DNA of 64,000 nt from Archegozetes longisetosus (GCA_018873245.2 JAEMBT020000003.1:3863843-3927842), one strand, 5' to 3'; counted from the first letter of the stretch, positions 1 to 15,200 are shown. Numbers and translations are program-made. The notes: generated by a model not told the origin, from the sequence alone.

Positions 1-2831
1 GAGTTAAATATTTGTTAGTTGAAAATAACTGATTGGGAGAAGATAGAAAACAAAATCAATAAAAGAATAACTCTTTTTGAAGATACTTATTGGAATATGT
101 GATTGGAGCTTAACTTGTTTGTAGTGATCATTACTACACAAACAGTTGAGTTTAGTAAATAAGGATTGCATTTGATTGATTTGCATTGGCAAAAAATTGG
201 GACAGATAATAATTCAATTAGTTAGACATTTACCAAATCATTAGACAACTATTTTACTTGAACCCTATTCTTCTCAATATATTTAAATATAAATTCACTT
301 AATTTTCCGCCATGTCGATTAAGTTCACCAGAAGGAGACAATTGCAGACAAATACGCAAGTATTGATGGTAACTGTTGTTGGTAACTATTGTTGGTAACC
401 CTAAAGGACTTGAACAGAACAACAAAGTAAATATAATGTTGAGAAAAGATAAAACCTAAGAAACCAATAATTGTTGGCTTCTGCCACTAAAATTCACTTG
501 ATTCTAAATAGGATTTCCTTCTTGTTTATTCAGCCCAACTAATAACTGATAAGTCACGCTCACTTATCACCACAATGAGTTCATCTAACACTTTTAATAT
601 ATTTCTAAATCACTTCAATACTAAATGTTTTAATGGCTTTGTAAATCAATTTCGATAGATATGAGTTGATCAATCGTTTGATGAATTTGTGATTACAAAG
701 TTATATCTTATAAGAGTATAAAATGAGAATAACATTTATTATTGTTCGGGAAAAAGATTAAATAATATATGACATATTAAGAAACAATATAACAGATAAA
801 AGTAGTATCTGAAGCTCCTGGGTTAAACTACTGGAAAATATTACTGATAAAGTTTGACGGACAGCTGTTGTGGGTTTATAAGTATTTGAATAGAGCTAAG
901 ACATAAGAAACCTATTGATAAATTGAGTCGATAGTACTCCATTGCATGACTGACCCCTCAAACATACAATATACTGTTCACTATTTATGTTAGGCTTCTC
1001 TAGGGATAAATCAATTATTAACTAAATTCAGTAGATTATCGTTTTATTGAAACATCAAATCAATTATTTTGATGAAGTTTCACAAAAAGCAATAAAACTG
1101 TAAAAACTTTGACTCACAAGTTTAGATTATATTCTGATATAACTCGAATCTGCGAGGCCTACAACTCAAACTTTGAAAAGTTTAGTCAAATGGTATTATT
1201 TTAGAAAAGTGTTGAAATTTTCAAATTATAAGTTATTTTTAAAGCTAGCTCTGTTTCATCTTTTTCTGTAAGTCCTTATCTGGAGTCCATCTAACGATGA
1301 GTTATTAAAACTAGTTTTGATGCGTTCATTGATTTACACTTAAAATCTATTTGCCTCTATTTGATGCACTTTAGATCCTTAGACTGATGAAGAAGTAGTT
1401 TCTATAAGCTTGCTGTTGATTATTTGTTTAATGATTTAAGAAAAAAACTGTATATTTTTGAGAGTACATGAAAAGACATTGGTGTTCTTCTTTCATGAAT
1501 CGTTGCAGACAAACAAGAATGAGATGATAGATATGATTACTTTGAATGATTATTATGATTTCAGTGATGCGACCATCATAATAGCATAAGAAGAATAGAA
1601 AAATAAAGCAGTTGCCATTATCGTTCTCATTTAAAAGTTTTGCATATTTTTATTTATCTTCAATCAATTTGAAAACTTCCTCAACGTTCGCTCTACGCAA
1701 GTAATGAAAGCATTTCTATACTAATACTTAGAAGAATAGATTAATTCTCTCTTTAATAACATAATTATGAATATTTGCTTGAATTAGAGCGCTTTCAATG
1801 GAATCTAAGCTTGAAAGCTATATTGAGTTAAAATATCATAAGAATCCATATTTGCTATCAAATATTCTGATAGCTTGTAGAACTTGGCAACTATTGTCAT
1901 TAACGCTTGTTTCAACAATTCATTTCATTCTTTACTTGTTTTATGTTTGTGAACTTATTTTTTCTTAACTCATCACCACTTCTGCAACCGATCATATGGT
2001 TAAACGTCTCTTCGAAACAGCACATCTAATGATCGATAAAATAAGACGATTATATAAATTTATTGCTCTCATCCAAGTAATCCTTAAGACATGTTTAGGT
2101 TAATTAATTCTCAAGCAAATTATTATTAGGCTAATTTAAGAAAACTTTTATTCGATTGCATTTTTAACCAAATACAAAATATGTGACTGTAATGATAAGT
2201 CGCATTTAAGTGTAAAAATCTCTAAAAATTTAACTTAAAGTAGAACCTTTTACAAGTTGTTTATATTAGTAATAAATAAAAAAATCTAATTTGCAATTAT
2301 ATAATAATCCAATTATTAATTATGAAGGCAAAACGAGTCATCAAAATGAAATAATAGGAATAATTGAGTTGAAAAAATCTATTGATCACGTCAAGTTAAT
2401 ATGATTAGGTTTTTGAGTACAAAACCAATTCCATATTTAGCACTAAAAGTAATTAATCAATATTATAATCCAATAGAATCCTTAATAATAAAAAATAGAG
2501 CTTAAAATATCAAGGACTCCAAAGGCGATTTATACTCACGTATATACTAGTGTATGACATGTTATGCAAGAAGCAGTAATTATTTAGTTCTCTTTTTAGA
2601 TTTTATTCCAAAGCTAAATATAATTTCACTTGAAAAAATTATTTTCAAAATTTTTATTGCTTCTCATTCATGAATTCTCGAGAAATTCTCTGTAAGCATA
2701 AAATGAATCCTTGTATTCCTATAATACGGCCTAACCTGATTATTGGTAACTCAGTTATAAGTAAATCCGACAGTTAAAAAGTCACTCCTTAAGCATCGGC
2801 CAATTCAATCATATTTTGATGAGTTAGGATA

Positions 2832-2897
2832 CAGTCATACCCTGTTATAGACAGCTCATCTACGCACTGACGAGTTACCTAAAGCAGGGTCAGACTG
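2832..2897. mobile_element. short pogo-like MITE, CAGTC termini
   Basis: A 66-bp element begins CAGTCATACCCTG and ends in the inverted copy CAGGGTCAGACTG. It is flanked on both sides by TA, the target duplication expected of Tc1/mariner/pogo transposition. There is no coding capacity. The same CAGT...ACTG plan recurs at 9050, 51535 and 60906. Confidence 0.6.
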
Positions 2898-4354
2898 TAT
2901 AAAGAATTTATATATTCAGTCACAACAATTTGAACTCGAAAAGACGGAAAATGTTGATTAAAATTTGGAATGTCTCTCAACCTATTTGAGGATTGTGAAG
3001 CTTTGAAGGCATTTCCAACATTTGTTTTATTAAGACATATTCTTGTCATAAATATTTGATTGTTGCCTTTAAAAATTTTGCAATTAACTATTAAATTTAA
3101 ATTTGATTTTAATTTTTTCGTGCGATAAATTGAAGTCTATTTCTTAAAAAGCCAAATTAGAATGCAATTTAGAGCGGATCATAAAGTTTTAAACAACATT
3201 AATTCTTAATTGAATATTGAGAATAAGCTGAAATTGCAAAATTGACTCTATTTTTACAATATATTCACTTGAATGCGATTCCATAGAAATGAGTGTCTCA
3301 ATCAATAAGATTGTGTGACATCGCTTTATTTGAGCATAAACTGATCCGTTTGTTAGTTGCAATAACTCTTGTAACGTAACATACATTTGGATAGATCCAG
3401 ATATTAATCAGAAACTTGATAAGACAGGTCAGGCTCTTACTTGACAGCATAGAGTCATTTGAAAATTGCTTGTTTGACCATTAATTATGAGTCTAGATTG
3501 AACCTCTAGAGAACAAATGAACCATGAAATAGTTACTCTTGAATATCTCATTTGAAGCATTTGCTAATTATATGAAACTAAACGCATCATTTCATTGAGC
3601 AGTAATAATGATTGAATAATTGAATGTTTCAATAATTGAATGTTTGCTTTATATGAAAAATAATATCTCAATAGCAACTAATCATTTTAACTAGTATTAG
3701 ATCAATGGAGTAATAACTCCGTTTTCGATTCACTAACCACTCTTCAGTCAGGCACATCTTTAATCTTAAATATTTGAACATTTCTTAACGAATAAATCCT
3801 CAACTTTAACTTTATCCCTAATTTTCTCTCAGTAATAATCATTATTTATGTGTTTTTTCAAAATTTGTATTCGAAAATTCATTTCTAATGGAGGTTTGTT
3901 TTATAAGATTTATTAAATGATCAAACTAGAGCACCAATTGTTATCTATCTAGAAGACAAGACTCGAACCGAACAACTTGTTATTCAGTTTGATAACTTTT
4001 ATAATTGAATAGTAATTGAAGTTTGTTGTAACTTGATGTTGGAGATAAAACATAGATTGGCTCAATTAAATCAGTTCAACTTTGTTAAATGCCATCAATC
4101 TGAAAAACGTTTCATTTTAATCACAACTTCTCACCAATCAGATCAACTTTAGAATCAGAGATTTCGCCATCGTCTTATGGTTAGAGGCACTGTAGATAAA
4201 ACAAAAAACAATGAGACAGCAATGATTCACATTCACTGATTACTTGCCGTCTCGGAAAAGTGATGTAGAAGTGATGCCTTGTTTTGTTCGGGCGTTTGGT
4301 TCGGGCGTTTCACTTGTTTGCAGAGTGTAGTGACGTGTTCAACACTGATAAAAC

Positions 4355-4425
4355 AGAGATATCTACAGACATGGCATCTCTGCTTAATAAAAGAGAGATA
4401 TCTGCAGACATGGCATCACTGCTTA
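4355..4425. repeat. 39-bp tandem duplication, two copies
   Basis: Two nearly identical blocks starting at 4355 and 4394 each read AGAGATATCT(A/G)CAGACATG followed by GCATC(T/A)CTGCTTA. They differ by two substitutions, so the duplication is fairly recent. No function is suggested. Confidence 0.75.
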
Positions 4426-6828
4426 GGCTAAGTTGAGATTGCTTTTCTAGATAACTGATTCAAATAAGTTGCCATTCCTTTCTTTGCTATGAAATCTGAT
4501 TTTTTCTTCTCTGACAATTTGCCTTCTCTTACATAACTTTTCTTACAAACAAATATCATTGCTTTCAATCAAACATTAAATCAGGTCAACTAAATTGATG
4601 TCGTTTTTGCGAACGAGTTGATGCGTGTCCTCTTCAATTAATCATATGATCCATAAATAAAAATTCATTTCCAATCATTGTTTATCGGAGGAGTTGATAA
4701 TTAGTTGAAGAGAAATGTTAACAGTTGAAATGTTTAACAATTGCAATTTTCAATTGTTTTATTAATCCTTCAAAATTGGTGTTAACTGAAAATAAGCTCA
4801 GCTTTAATTTAGTTCTAACTTTAAAACAGAAAGTATTTCAGTGTTTTTCTACTAATCCTATTGTTTTGTAATCCATTAACGTTTGAGATTTTCAGACTAC
4901 TATTTTATAAGAATAGGAATCACCAAACGACACAAAAGAAGATTTTTCTTTTTAAAATGCTTTCAGAGAAGAAGTTTAACTTTCGCATCGATGACCAAAT
5001 GTGTCTTTATTGTTGTTTTGTAAAACAGAGTCACTTCAGTTCTTCTCTTACTTAACTTGTGTTTTTGAGGCTTTCAAATATCTCACAAATATCTTATCGA
5101 GCTGATTTATGAAATTAACATTTTTCAGCTCATCCGATAATCGATGCCAAAAGTCACATTTCAGAAAGTTTATTCATTACTTGACTATTTCTTTTGTTTA
5201 AAGGTGTTATTTTGGATCTAAACAAATTCTAGCTTTAAATAGACTTAATAAATGAATACTTTTAATATATATATCAATCAATTTGAACGTTTAAAAAGGG
5301 TTCATTTATTATAATTTGAATAACTCAGACGTGCAGCGTTCGACCAAAACGAACAAATCAATTGCAATAGAATGACTCGTAATTAAATTTTCAATATTGA
5401 AGCAGTAGCTCTTATCACAAATACGAACATATTCATACTGTAATGTTCTCAAAGTTGTCAAGATAAGAAATGATTTATTTCAATATTTTTTTTCTAACGA
5501 AAGAGTTGAAGAAAAAAATATCGATTTCTTAAATTGGCAAAAATTGAAAGAATTGGAAGATATGATAAGCTTTTCTGATCTAAATAAAATTGGTGCGCTC
5601 TCAACATAAACAAGGATATAATGTATAACATTGAACATTATTTAGTGGATATTCAATTGAATAAATCCTTATAGATTGCGGTCGATCTGAGGCTCGATAA
5701 ACAATATGAGCGATTTGATTAATATTTCTCAAAAGACTAGAATAGAACCAGTTTTGTTCGATAGAAGATGGTCAAACATTGAAAGAAAGTTATTCATGAA
5801 ACATGAGACTTAGTGTCCACTTAATGGAGGCAAAGTATTTATATAAGAATATTGGTTTCTTGTTTAGTGCCAAAACTACTTATACTATTGTAATCGAATA
5901 CTTTGATTTAGTGCTAACTTACAAAGGAATGCCACTCAAAGTTTAACAGTACAACTACTCACAAAAATGAATTGATTGCCATAAAAACCGTATCATATGT
6001 TTTATAGAGCCTTCCAAACTCCATGTTTGGCACCATGCTTATCCCAGAATGCTCTGTATTATTTAATAGACTTGACTATAGTATGAATTTTGAATGCCAT
6101 GTTATATTATTTTCAAGTTGTAATCACAGTCCCTTTGCAATTTTCTTCAATAAAAGCAGCTCATCATTTCGTTTAAATCTATGCATTAAGATCTGAGCCT
6201 CATATCAAACTCAAACAAATGATGAACATTGTTCAACATCTAAAATGCAATCAACATATAAATAGCTTAAAAGATTATTGAATTATTTGAACAATTTGGA
6301 ATATAAGAAATAAGAACTGAAAGAGTTGATAGAATTTTAAAAACACTAATAATCTGATACAAATAGAAAAGCCATACATTATGCTTGAATTGAGTGACAC
6401 AATAGTTGAGGACAAATAAATCGGGTTACGTAAGTTTCGAATCGTCAATAGACGTTTTTTAAGATTTATTGTATTATAGCAGACAGATTTAGTCAACAAT
6501 GACCTATTGATTGGGCTATACTTGTTCAATAGATCGATTTTAGACAGTGTTTCAAATAAATAAAAGATAAGAAAATGGCAACAATTTGAAGCTATGCTTG
6601 CAATGGCAAAAATGAAAATTTCTCACTTGGCTACAAAAAAGCAAAAATCACCCAAATATCACTACTTTAGTTCCTGTTAAACAAGACTTCTGCCAAATAA
6701 GGGCCATTTTCGTTTCATTCTTGATTAGAGTTCATTCTCTAAACTTTACAAAAAGGGTCTGAATCTGATACGCGTTTGACTTCTGCCTTAGAGGAATTGT
6801 TTCTTAACTATCTGCTTATAGTTCAAAA

Positions 6829-7058
6829 CTTAATAATCTGTAATAGTAACAAGAAAAAGGCTGTTGCCTTGTCATTCTCACTGTGATGTGCATCAATTGG
6901 TTGCCTAAAATCAACTTGATTTTAGATTTTGTTTGATTACTATATTGATTATTCTATAAGTTTGTTAACATCTCAGGATATGATCGTTTGACAGAGAGTA
7001 TGCCATTGCAACGTATCACTTCTAGTTGCTATCAACGATCATAAAGTTTAGCAGTGTA
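6829..7058 (-). mobile_element. MITE family A, copy 1 (about 230 bp, diverged)
   Basis: The left end reads TATAGTTCAAAACTTAATAA. The reverse complement of the right end reads TACACTGCTAAACTTTATGA, then GATCGTTGATAGCAAC. These are diverged versions of the family terminus TACACTCGCAAACTTAATAA. The interior holds the family block AGTATGCCATTGCAAC, in the same orientation as the copy at 10039 and opposite to those at 21481 and 63434. No ORF is present. Confidence 0.7.
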
Positions 7059-9049
7059 GATTATTTAAAGCATATTTGGAAACTGAAATTTACAAATGTT
7101 TACTTTTAATTGGATCCGACCAGAAAATGATTTGACTCCTAGTCTAGTTGCATTAAAGCTTATCTAACGATCATCTAAATGATGGAATGTAGCTAATTGT
7201 TGGCTAGAAATATTGGTTAATTATAACAGAAGCCGATTTTCTATTTAATAACACCATTGAAGAATCCATGAATCCATGAGAGTCAGCTATAAAAGACTGT
7301 TATGGTAGAGATTGAATCGATTTTTGTTTTTAGCTGCACTGACGTGTCACTCAGTTTGTTGAGTAATAACATTATAGATTGAATTGAGTATAAGTTAAGC
7401 TTTTGTGGAATAAGTGCAATTTAATAACAGTCTAGTTATTTCAATCTTGTTTTACTTAGGTTTTCTAAAGAATTTCATTTTGCCAATATTATCTGCCTCA
7501 AGTTGCAAATGTGTGTAATTTATGCATGTTTTTCAAGTTCGTGCTTAAAATATAAATCATTTTCTGTTAAACAACCGCTCCATTATTCACACTTTCATTC
7601 TAAATATTCTACCAAACCTGAAAATTTTATCAATCAGTAGTCAATTTCCAGAAAAGCTTTCGGCAAAAATAGTTTGTAAGAACTGCATAAAAGTTAATAT
7701 TTGCCTATAAATTGAGTTCTACTCTAAACTGATTAAGCAGTTTGCTATTCATGTAAATTCGCTCTTTCATTGCAATATCAGTTAACAATGTAAGAGTTGA
7801 ACAATTTAAGTGAGCAATAAAAATGATTTTATTTACTTTTAGGAGTAAGCACAATATTCTAAGAATAATTTATCATATCATTTCACTTAAATAGTCAACA
7901 ACTCTTATCACCCATACATCATAACAATGTCTAATTAGAAAATATTCAATTGTCATCCTTTGCTATTATGAATGCACTCTCAGAATAATTGGTTAAATAT
8001 AACTGTCGAAAAGTTTCTCCAGAAACACATTCTCCTTGCCCATGAGCTTCAGGCAAATGTTATAGATTAAAGAAGCTTGAAATGTAAATTTACATTTACA
8101 ACAATACCATTAGATCACATTAATATTTTCAATCCTGTTAACTTGTAATTGCAAAATCGACTGTAAAAATAGAAAGCCAACTAGAAGCATAACCTTTTCA
8201 TGTTCTCAGATTTGTTGAGAAAATTTCTAATATTTGCAATATTGTTTTACTGATTCTCGATAATCGGTTTCCCAAATGAGTAGTCCATCAATTGTTTATA
8301 ATTAGAAATTGATGGTATATCCTATAATGAAAGTTCGTCTTTACAGCAATCCTAAAAGCCCTTATGGAACATCTTTAGCAAATAATGGTAACAGAATTTA
8401 ATAGCAACCATGAGAGTAGATCCAGATTTTCACAATCAGGCTTAAGTTATAAATGTTTGCAGAAACGCTTTGGAATACCTGAAAAGACTCTTACTTTTTT
8501 ATAAGCAATCCTTCATCTATTGTTGAGCAAACAGATTTATAACTATTCAAAACAGCTCACAATTCTTTCCAAAGTATTCTTTGCCAAGTATTCAACTATT
8601 TCGAAGGACTTGTTATGATTACTAATAGTGCTATCTTTGGATTAATATTACTATTCACATGACGGTAACCGGAATTGTGTGTTATCTTTATATGAGTTGC
8701 GATACAATAATTAAAAGAATATGTTTGAGGCGATCGCTAAATCATTCTTAATGTTGGCACCGATTAAGAACAATTGTTTCATTTAGAGAATAACGATATC
8801 ATAATCATCTGAATTACTTTAATTCATCATAAGTCCGTTCAGACATACTTACAGTATGTGTGAGTATAACGAAAAGACAGCTGAAGTAGAAGCGAATCAA
8901 TATGTAATCGATCATTCACTAGAAACAATATGAGTTTTCCAAATAAACTAAAGCAAAAGTATTATATTATATTTTCCAACACACATCCTATTATTATAAC
9001 CAAAACTTTGAGAAAACCAAGCCCCACCAAACATTTTCCAAATGTAATA

Positions 9050-9188
9050 CAGTCAAACCTCTCTTATTTCGATATGCAGTTAAGTGCTCTTTAAAGATCA
9101 ATAACAATTAAGTCATGTTTCTAATGAAGTTTTTATATTGTCTTTAAAAATCACTTAAGTGCATGTGAAAGTCAGAGGGGGTTTACTG
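9050..9188. mobile_element. pogo-like MITE, 139 bp
   Basis: The left end reads CAGTCAAACCTCTCTTATTT. The right end, reverse complemented, reads CAGTAAACCCCCTCTGACTT. Similarity continues inward through a shared AGTTAAGTGCTCTTTAAAGA-like stretch for roughly 45 bp on each arm. TA precedes the left end and TG follows the right end (a decayed TA duplication). This terminal sequence is typical of pogo/Tigger-derived MITEs. It ends 87 bp before the first recognised receptor exon. Confidence 0.75.
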
Positions 9189-9275
9189 TGTTTTAGAATG
9201 ATTCATTATAACTTTATAAAGTGATAGAACTCATTAACACTCATATAACTAAATTTGCATTATTTCTTTATGCAG

Positions 9276-12200
9276 ACAATTTTTGATACATCCATGCAAA
9301 TTAGTTTAGACGCTCCTATTTGGTCTTTAGCCGATGCAGTCTTCGAAATGTTAAGGATTCAGCATTGGTTTGACGCTATTCTTCTTATTGATGATACAGT
9401 TAGCTCCGATTTATTCAGTTACCGCCTTAGCCATCTTTGTAGAAATAGCAAAGACAATAAAATAACCAGCAAAGTAGCCTCTTTCAGTGGTCCATATAAT
9501 ATGTTTACTGAATCCAATAATCAAGTTTTGGATATCTGGAAAAATTTAATCATTATTCAATTATCCAGAGTTTTAATTCAACGTGAAGTAAGTCAATCTT
9601 TTTTTTCAAATTAATCATTAATCATCTCTCAGAAATAAATAAGACATTTATTTGAAGCCATTTAATTAATTTTAAAGTTCTAAGATTCAACTTTTTACCT
9701 CATTACTCATTTAAATCTTAATCAATTTTTTATGTGTTCACTATTCTTGCTTTTTCCAAACCTAAAATTCACTTTCCATTAGGAGAGTATGATTTGCTTA
9801 TTAGTTTAAACTTTGATTTCTAATTAAATTTGCTATTATCTGCTGAGTAAATCACCAGCAAAAATATGTCCAACTGCAAGTATTTAAGCTTTTCTCAGAC
9901 TCCATGTAACAAAATCATATCCGCAACTTTGAGAAAATAGCAGATCACTTTTGCAGCAGTAATATCATATACTTATTGTTAAAGCTTTTGCTAATATCTT
10001 CGTAAAAATCATTTGTCACTAATTGGTAATGGGATGAATACGCTCGAAAACTTAGTAATCCTCTATAACAACAGGAAGGTCGTTATTATGTCAATCTCCC
10101 TGTAATACTCGTCGATTTGTTACCAAATTTGTTATGCTTTCATTACTATATTAAATATTCTATAAGCTTGTCAATATTTCAAGATATTATGGCTCGATGG
10201 AAAGCATGCCATCACAACGCATTACTTCTGGTTGGTTGCTATCGAGTATTAATGAGTTTTTGAGTGTATACCCTTAATACTTTTTAATAAATTTTATATT
10301 CATATGAAGCTGCTTGTAAACTAATCTTATAGAATACTTAAATTTAGCTACTTATCAAATCTTTGTCTATACGATCGAAACACGACCAAATGCAATGTTT
10401 AATAGTTAATTAAACATTAATTACAGTTTTATTTGCGAATGGCTGAACTACAAACGAGTCATCGAAGAGTTATTTTAGTGCACTGTGATCGGGTTACTAC
10501 ACGAAGAATCATAGACACTGCCAAAAGTCTAGGTCTTCTTGACGGACATAAGATATGGATTCTACTCGATGGCATCATTGGTTCATCAGAAATCTCATCT
10601 CCATCTTTATGGCGTTACTTAAATTTGCCCAACGGAATGATTGCCTTAAGACATCGCGCTCAACAAATTAACGATTTTAACACTCTCTCTTCAATAATCC
10701 AATTGGTTGGACAAACAGCTTTTAGTACTTATAAAAATTCAAGAACTTGGCTCACTAACGATGATGCGAGAAATGGGTCAGTGCCAGAAGTGAGCTGTTG
10801 GCATAACTTAACTGCTAGTAGAAGAAAGTATAGCGAAAGTGTTTTCAAGTTAGTATTCACTTCTTTCATTTACATTTTAATGCTCTTCACATTTGTTTGC
10901 TTAATTGAGGAAACAGTTTTGCATATGATCTTCAAATATTAGTCATTAAATTCACTTTTCATTTCTCTTAATCAAACTTTCGAAATAGACTGAAAATTTC
11001 AGTTTTAATTTGTTCATTAAATAGTAATGGAAAAGTTGTGTCACAATTAAGCTTCGAGTAGTACACGATAAGCGAACAGAGCCAAAATATATCCATATTG
11101 TCATGCACTGAGAATTGGGAATAAGAGCTAAATTCAACTCAGTTTAAAGCTTAGCCGATCAGTGATGTGATTGAAAAATCAACTTATTATAAGTATTTAA
11201 TTTATCGTAACTCTCTATAAATCTGATATCTAACTATCAAAGTAAAATATATAGCTTTTGTTCGAGTGAACAGACAGAAAGCTTTCCATAAAATTTAATA
11301 ATATAGCTGTCTATAGAGCCTTACTTACGTGAAGCATTTTTGATATTTTCCAATAGAATTTGGAAATGTACGTAATTTATAAAGCATTAAAACTTATATG
11401 AAATGGTAGTGAAATTTTCTTTTGCTTTTAAAGTAAGTTTACTTAGGAGTTAGTATTATAGCTACTTAAATGTTAGTAAAGTACATTTGATGACAGTGAG
11501 ACAATAAAAACTTGCAAACATTTACTCATTTAATCCACTTTAAAAATATGAAACCTTTAGCTTTTATTCTTCAGTTCCTTCTAATGCTTTTGTGCGACAA
11601 ACTCAATCAATAAAATTACCAGTTTGTAGTATTCCGAAACTTCATTTCAATCTTAATCCCAAATATTAGTTCACTATCTCACCATCTATACTCTTCTCCC
11701 AATCATACTTTCACACTTTTCAACTAGACATTGCAATTGTTGGCATGAATAGGAAGAATAGGAAGAATAAGAAGAATAGGAACAAATGTGTTTTAGTTTG
11801 ACTGGCGAGCATTATAGCGAAATTGAACCGTAAAACAGTTTCACACAGAGCTGATCAGTTCCAACTGAGAAAATTGCATACGTATATAATAGAAATGTGT
11901 ATCTACCCTAATGGTGTGATTATTTATCAGAATACAATACGTTTTTTCTGCTTCTTTTGTTTTGTTGTTTTTCAATGTTATTGTTTTATTTGTAGAGCCA
12001 GGAAGTAAATCTTGTTTTGCTTTTATATCGATCTCAACGTGTTTGGGGATCATTATGATCATTGTGAACAGCAATCTAATGCATTAAACATGCATGCAGT
12101 ATGGATAACATCCACCTTAGTTCTTCTTTATTCATATGACCAATAACCTCAATCTAATCTGACCATTTCAACAGTTCTCACAGTTTTCACTGTTTTAATT

Positions 12201-15200
12201 ACAATCTATTTCGGCTCAGATTGATTTTTGTCTAGACCAACTCGATCCTAGTGATTAAGTTTTAGAAATCGTATAACTCCAAGTTAATAAAATTCTAACT
12301 CTTCTTATTCTCTACTCTGACAGAGAATTGAGGAAATGGTTGACTCCATTATCATCAATCAAATCAAATACTTTATGCAAATTAAGTAAACAATATAATC
12401 AACAGAACAGTGATCTTCTCCATTTGCCAGAAGAGCCCATCTGGTCATCACCAACATTTGATATTCTTAACTTAGTTCCTGCAGTGACTGGTCCTTATTC
12501 TAGAGAATGGAAAGTTATTGGGAATATCACTAAAGACAATGCAACTATCAATTCAGTGCGTTATATCGGCGGCACATCCAATGAATTTCATGCGTTTTCG
12601 AGTGGAAAACATAGGTTTCGCGTTGCAACCAATATTGCGCCACCGTTTGTGATCGAATCAACTAAATTAGATAATAATACGTGTCTGACGGGAGACTTTT
12701 GCCTTAAGGTAAAGCTCTAATTATTAGCTTTGCCCATTGACAAGCAATACTTACTCAATATTAAAGTCATCGTTAACTATATCTCCAGTGGAATAAAGAT
12801 CTTCTCTTCCTTTGTCCTCCAAATCGAAATACCATTCTCTATGCTCTGATTAATTCGATTTTTTATCAATTCATTAACTTGACTAATATTTACATCATAA
12901 CAACTCAACTATTTTAAGACTTGTGTTAAACTTCTAAACTTTTCTCTTTAGATTGAAACAAATGTTCGCGACGATTTGATCGCAATATTCACAGACTTTC
13001 GGTCACAAAAAAGGGAATTAGAGGGAATAAGTTATGAGGTTCGCTGTTGTGCTGGAATAGCGATCGATCTGCTCAACGCTGTGGCCAGAGATTTGAATTT
13101 TGATTATGATCTATATTTGGTGGCTGATGGATTGTTTGGAGTTCGGAGGAATGGACAGTGGGATGGAATCACTGCTGATTTGGTGAATGACTTAGCGCAT
13201 CTAAGTTTTACTGCATTTAGTACTACCAGCACTCGTGTTAAGGTATGTAAACAAAATGATTGCAATTAATGAAGATAAAATTAAACTAAATCCAGACAAA
13301 ACCCATTATATCTAACCTTATTGTTTAGGCAATCGACTACTCAGTGCCATTTTTCTACTCCGGTGTATCATGTCTTTCAATGTCAGCTAATTATACAGAT
13401 GTCCCTCTGGAAGCTTTTCTCATCCCATTCAGTACTCAATTATGGGTTGCGATATTTGCGAGTCTAATCGCCACCGCTGTTGCAGCAGCCATTTACGAAT
13501 GGTTCAGTCCTTTTGGTCTGAATCCATGGGGAAGACAACGCACAAAAAATTTTAGTTTGGCATCAGCTCTTTGGGTCATGTGCTCTCTTCTGTTCAGTCA
13601 TTTAGTCGCATTCAAAGCACCCAAATCATGGCCTAATAAGGTATCATAAAAACAACATCTATACAAGTAGATTACCATACATACAATTGTATTGGCCGCA
13701 ATATAACAATCTAATATTTATTGATACAAACTATCTTACTTTCTTTATTTAAGAAATGTTAACCTATATGTTGAACACTTGAACGAATTAGCTCACTTTA
13801 TAATAAATTCATGTACTTTTAGTTCGATTGAGTGTCAGTTAACACTAACTGTTTGTACTGAATACCAGATCAAACGCTTCATTCCCTTGCCATCTTCATA
13901 GATATAAACAGTTTGATGGAAAGGTATGCGCCAAAATAACTTCAGTCCTGTTTGCTCTTGTAATTATCCTTTTTCGAAAAGTATGCATTTAAATGAAGTA
14001 ATAGCAATTTAGGTCTTTTCATATCTTAGATACTCTTAACGTTTCTTGCTTTCAAACATTGGATTGAATGTTGGATTGGGTTAGGTTAGGACTGGCTATA
14101 AATTGATTCTATCATTTGATCTAATTTACTTTCTCAATTGAAACTTTTCAGTTATACTTCTGAGGTTTATTCAGTAATTATATATCAATTTTAGCTAAGT
14201 TAGTGTGAAGAACAAAGTATTTGACATCCATGATTTAGACTAATTTAAATCAATTAGAAGTGATTGTTTGATAGCTTGTGCAACAATAAAACATTGAACG
14301 ATAATCGAATTGAGTTAGATGACTATATTAAATCATATATATATATAACTTCCATAATTATAACAATGCACATTTGCAATGACGATTGAGCATCATATAT
14401 AAAACCATTATTGATAGCAATAAATGAATTGTAATACATTAATGCCACAATATAGCGAACCCATAAGTCCTGTCTCGACACACCCGATTCGACTTATGCT
14501 GACCCTTTTACATTGAACGTCAGTTATTAATCCCTTGCGAATCACTATACAGAAATATGATTGTATAAGCTTTTTTAAATAAATCAATCCAACTCGCAAT
14601 GTCTGATATTATTCTTCAGTGGTTATCACTTTTCCAACCACAATACAGATTAGCATTTAGCGATATAAATATGATTAATAACTAAATTTGATTTTAGTTA
14701 TCAGTTTATTATATTATATGAGGATTATTTTGGGCTAAACATAGAAATTAGGGCTAATGACAGAAATGCAGTCTCTGACTAGTGCACAAGTGTGACTTTC
14801 CCCAAACAAAATACAATCAACCTGTATGTCAATTGTATTACAAGCCTTTATTAAACTTGTGCGCTAAATAACTATACTCTTTCTTCTCTTCTTTTATCAC
14901 TTCTACTTTCTGAGTCTTCCAAACTCACTCAGTCTTTCATTGCATAATCAAGGCTTGCATTGATCCAACTTTTCTTTGATTCAAAGACAGCCATTAGTAC
15001 TGCTCCGAATCTTTCACTACATTAATGCTTTTAAAGAATAACCGCTTTGATTGTGGCCAAATGTTTGGCACATCTTCTGTGAAACATTTTTTTCACTTCC
15101 TTTTGAGCCTTTATTTTGATTGACTTAGATTTGAATGACGTAAAGGCAAAAATTGTGTTCAATATCAAAATAGCTTAAAAACAAAATATTAGTTGTGCTG

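Larger units (their letters stand above)
1..9275. other. AT-rich region without recognisable gene
   Basis: No exon, tRNA or conserved protein segment could be recognised here. The open frames are short and AT-driven. The missing 5' exons of the glutamate receptor that starts at 9276 could lie here as small exons or further upstream; I looked for amino-terminal-domain-like segments and found none I could defend. The region does hold three transposon remnants (2832-2897, 6829-7058, 9050-9188) and short tandem duplications at about 365-402, 3610-3645 and 4355-4425. Confidence 0.6.

Noticed and set aside
1..9275. Search for the missing N-terminal exons of Nmdar2
   Set aside because: No stretch could be matched to the amino-terminal domain with a usable splice pattern; reporting any would be a guess.
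14079..14096. TTAGG-like motifs (GGGTTAGGTTAGGA here; AACCTAACCTAG near 46540; TTAACCTAACC near 25320 and 60250) as interstitial telomere repeats
   Set aside because: Each site has only two or three imperfect units, too few to call telomeric; more likely chance or parts of worn repeats.
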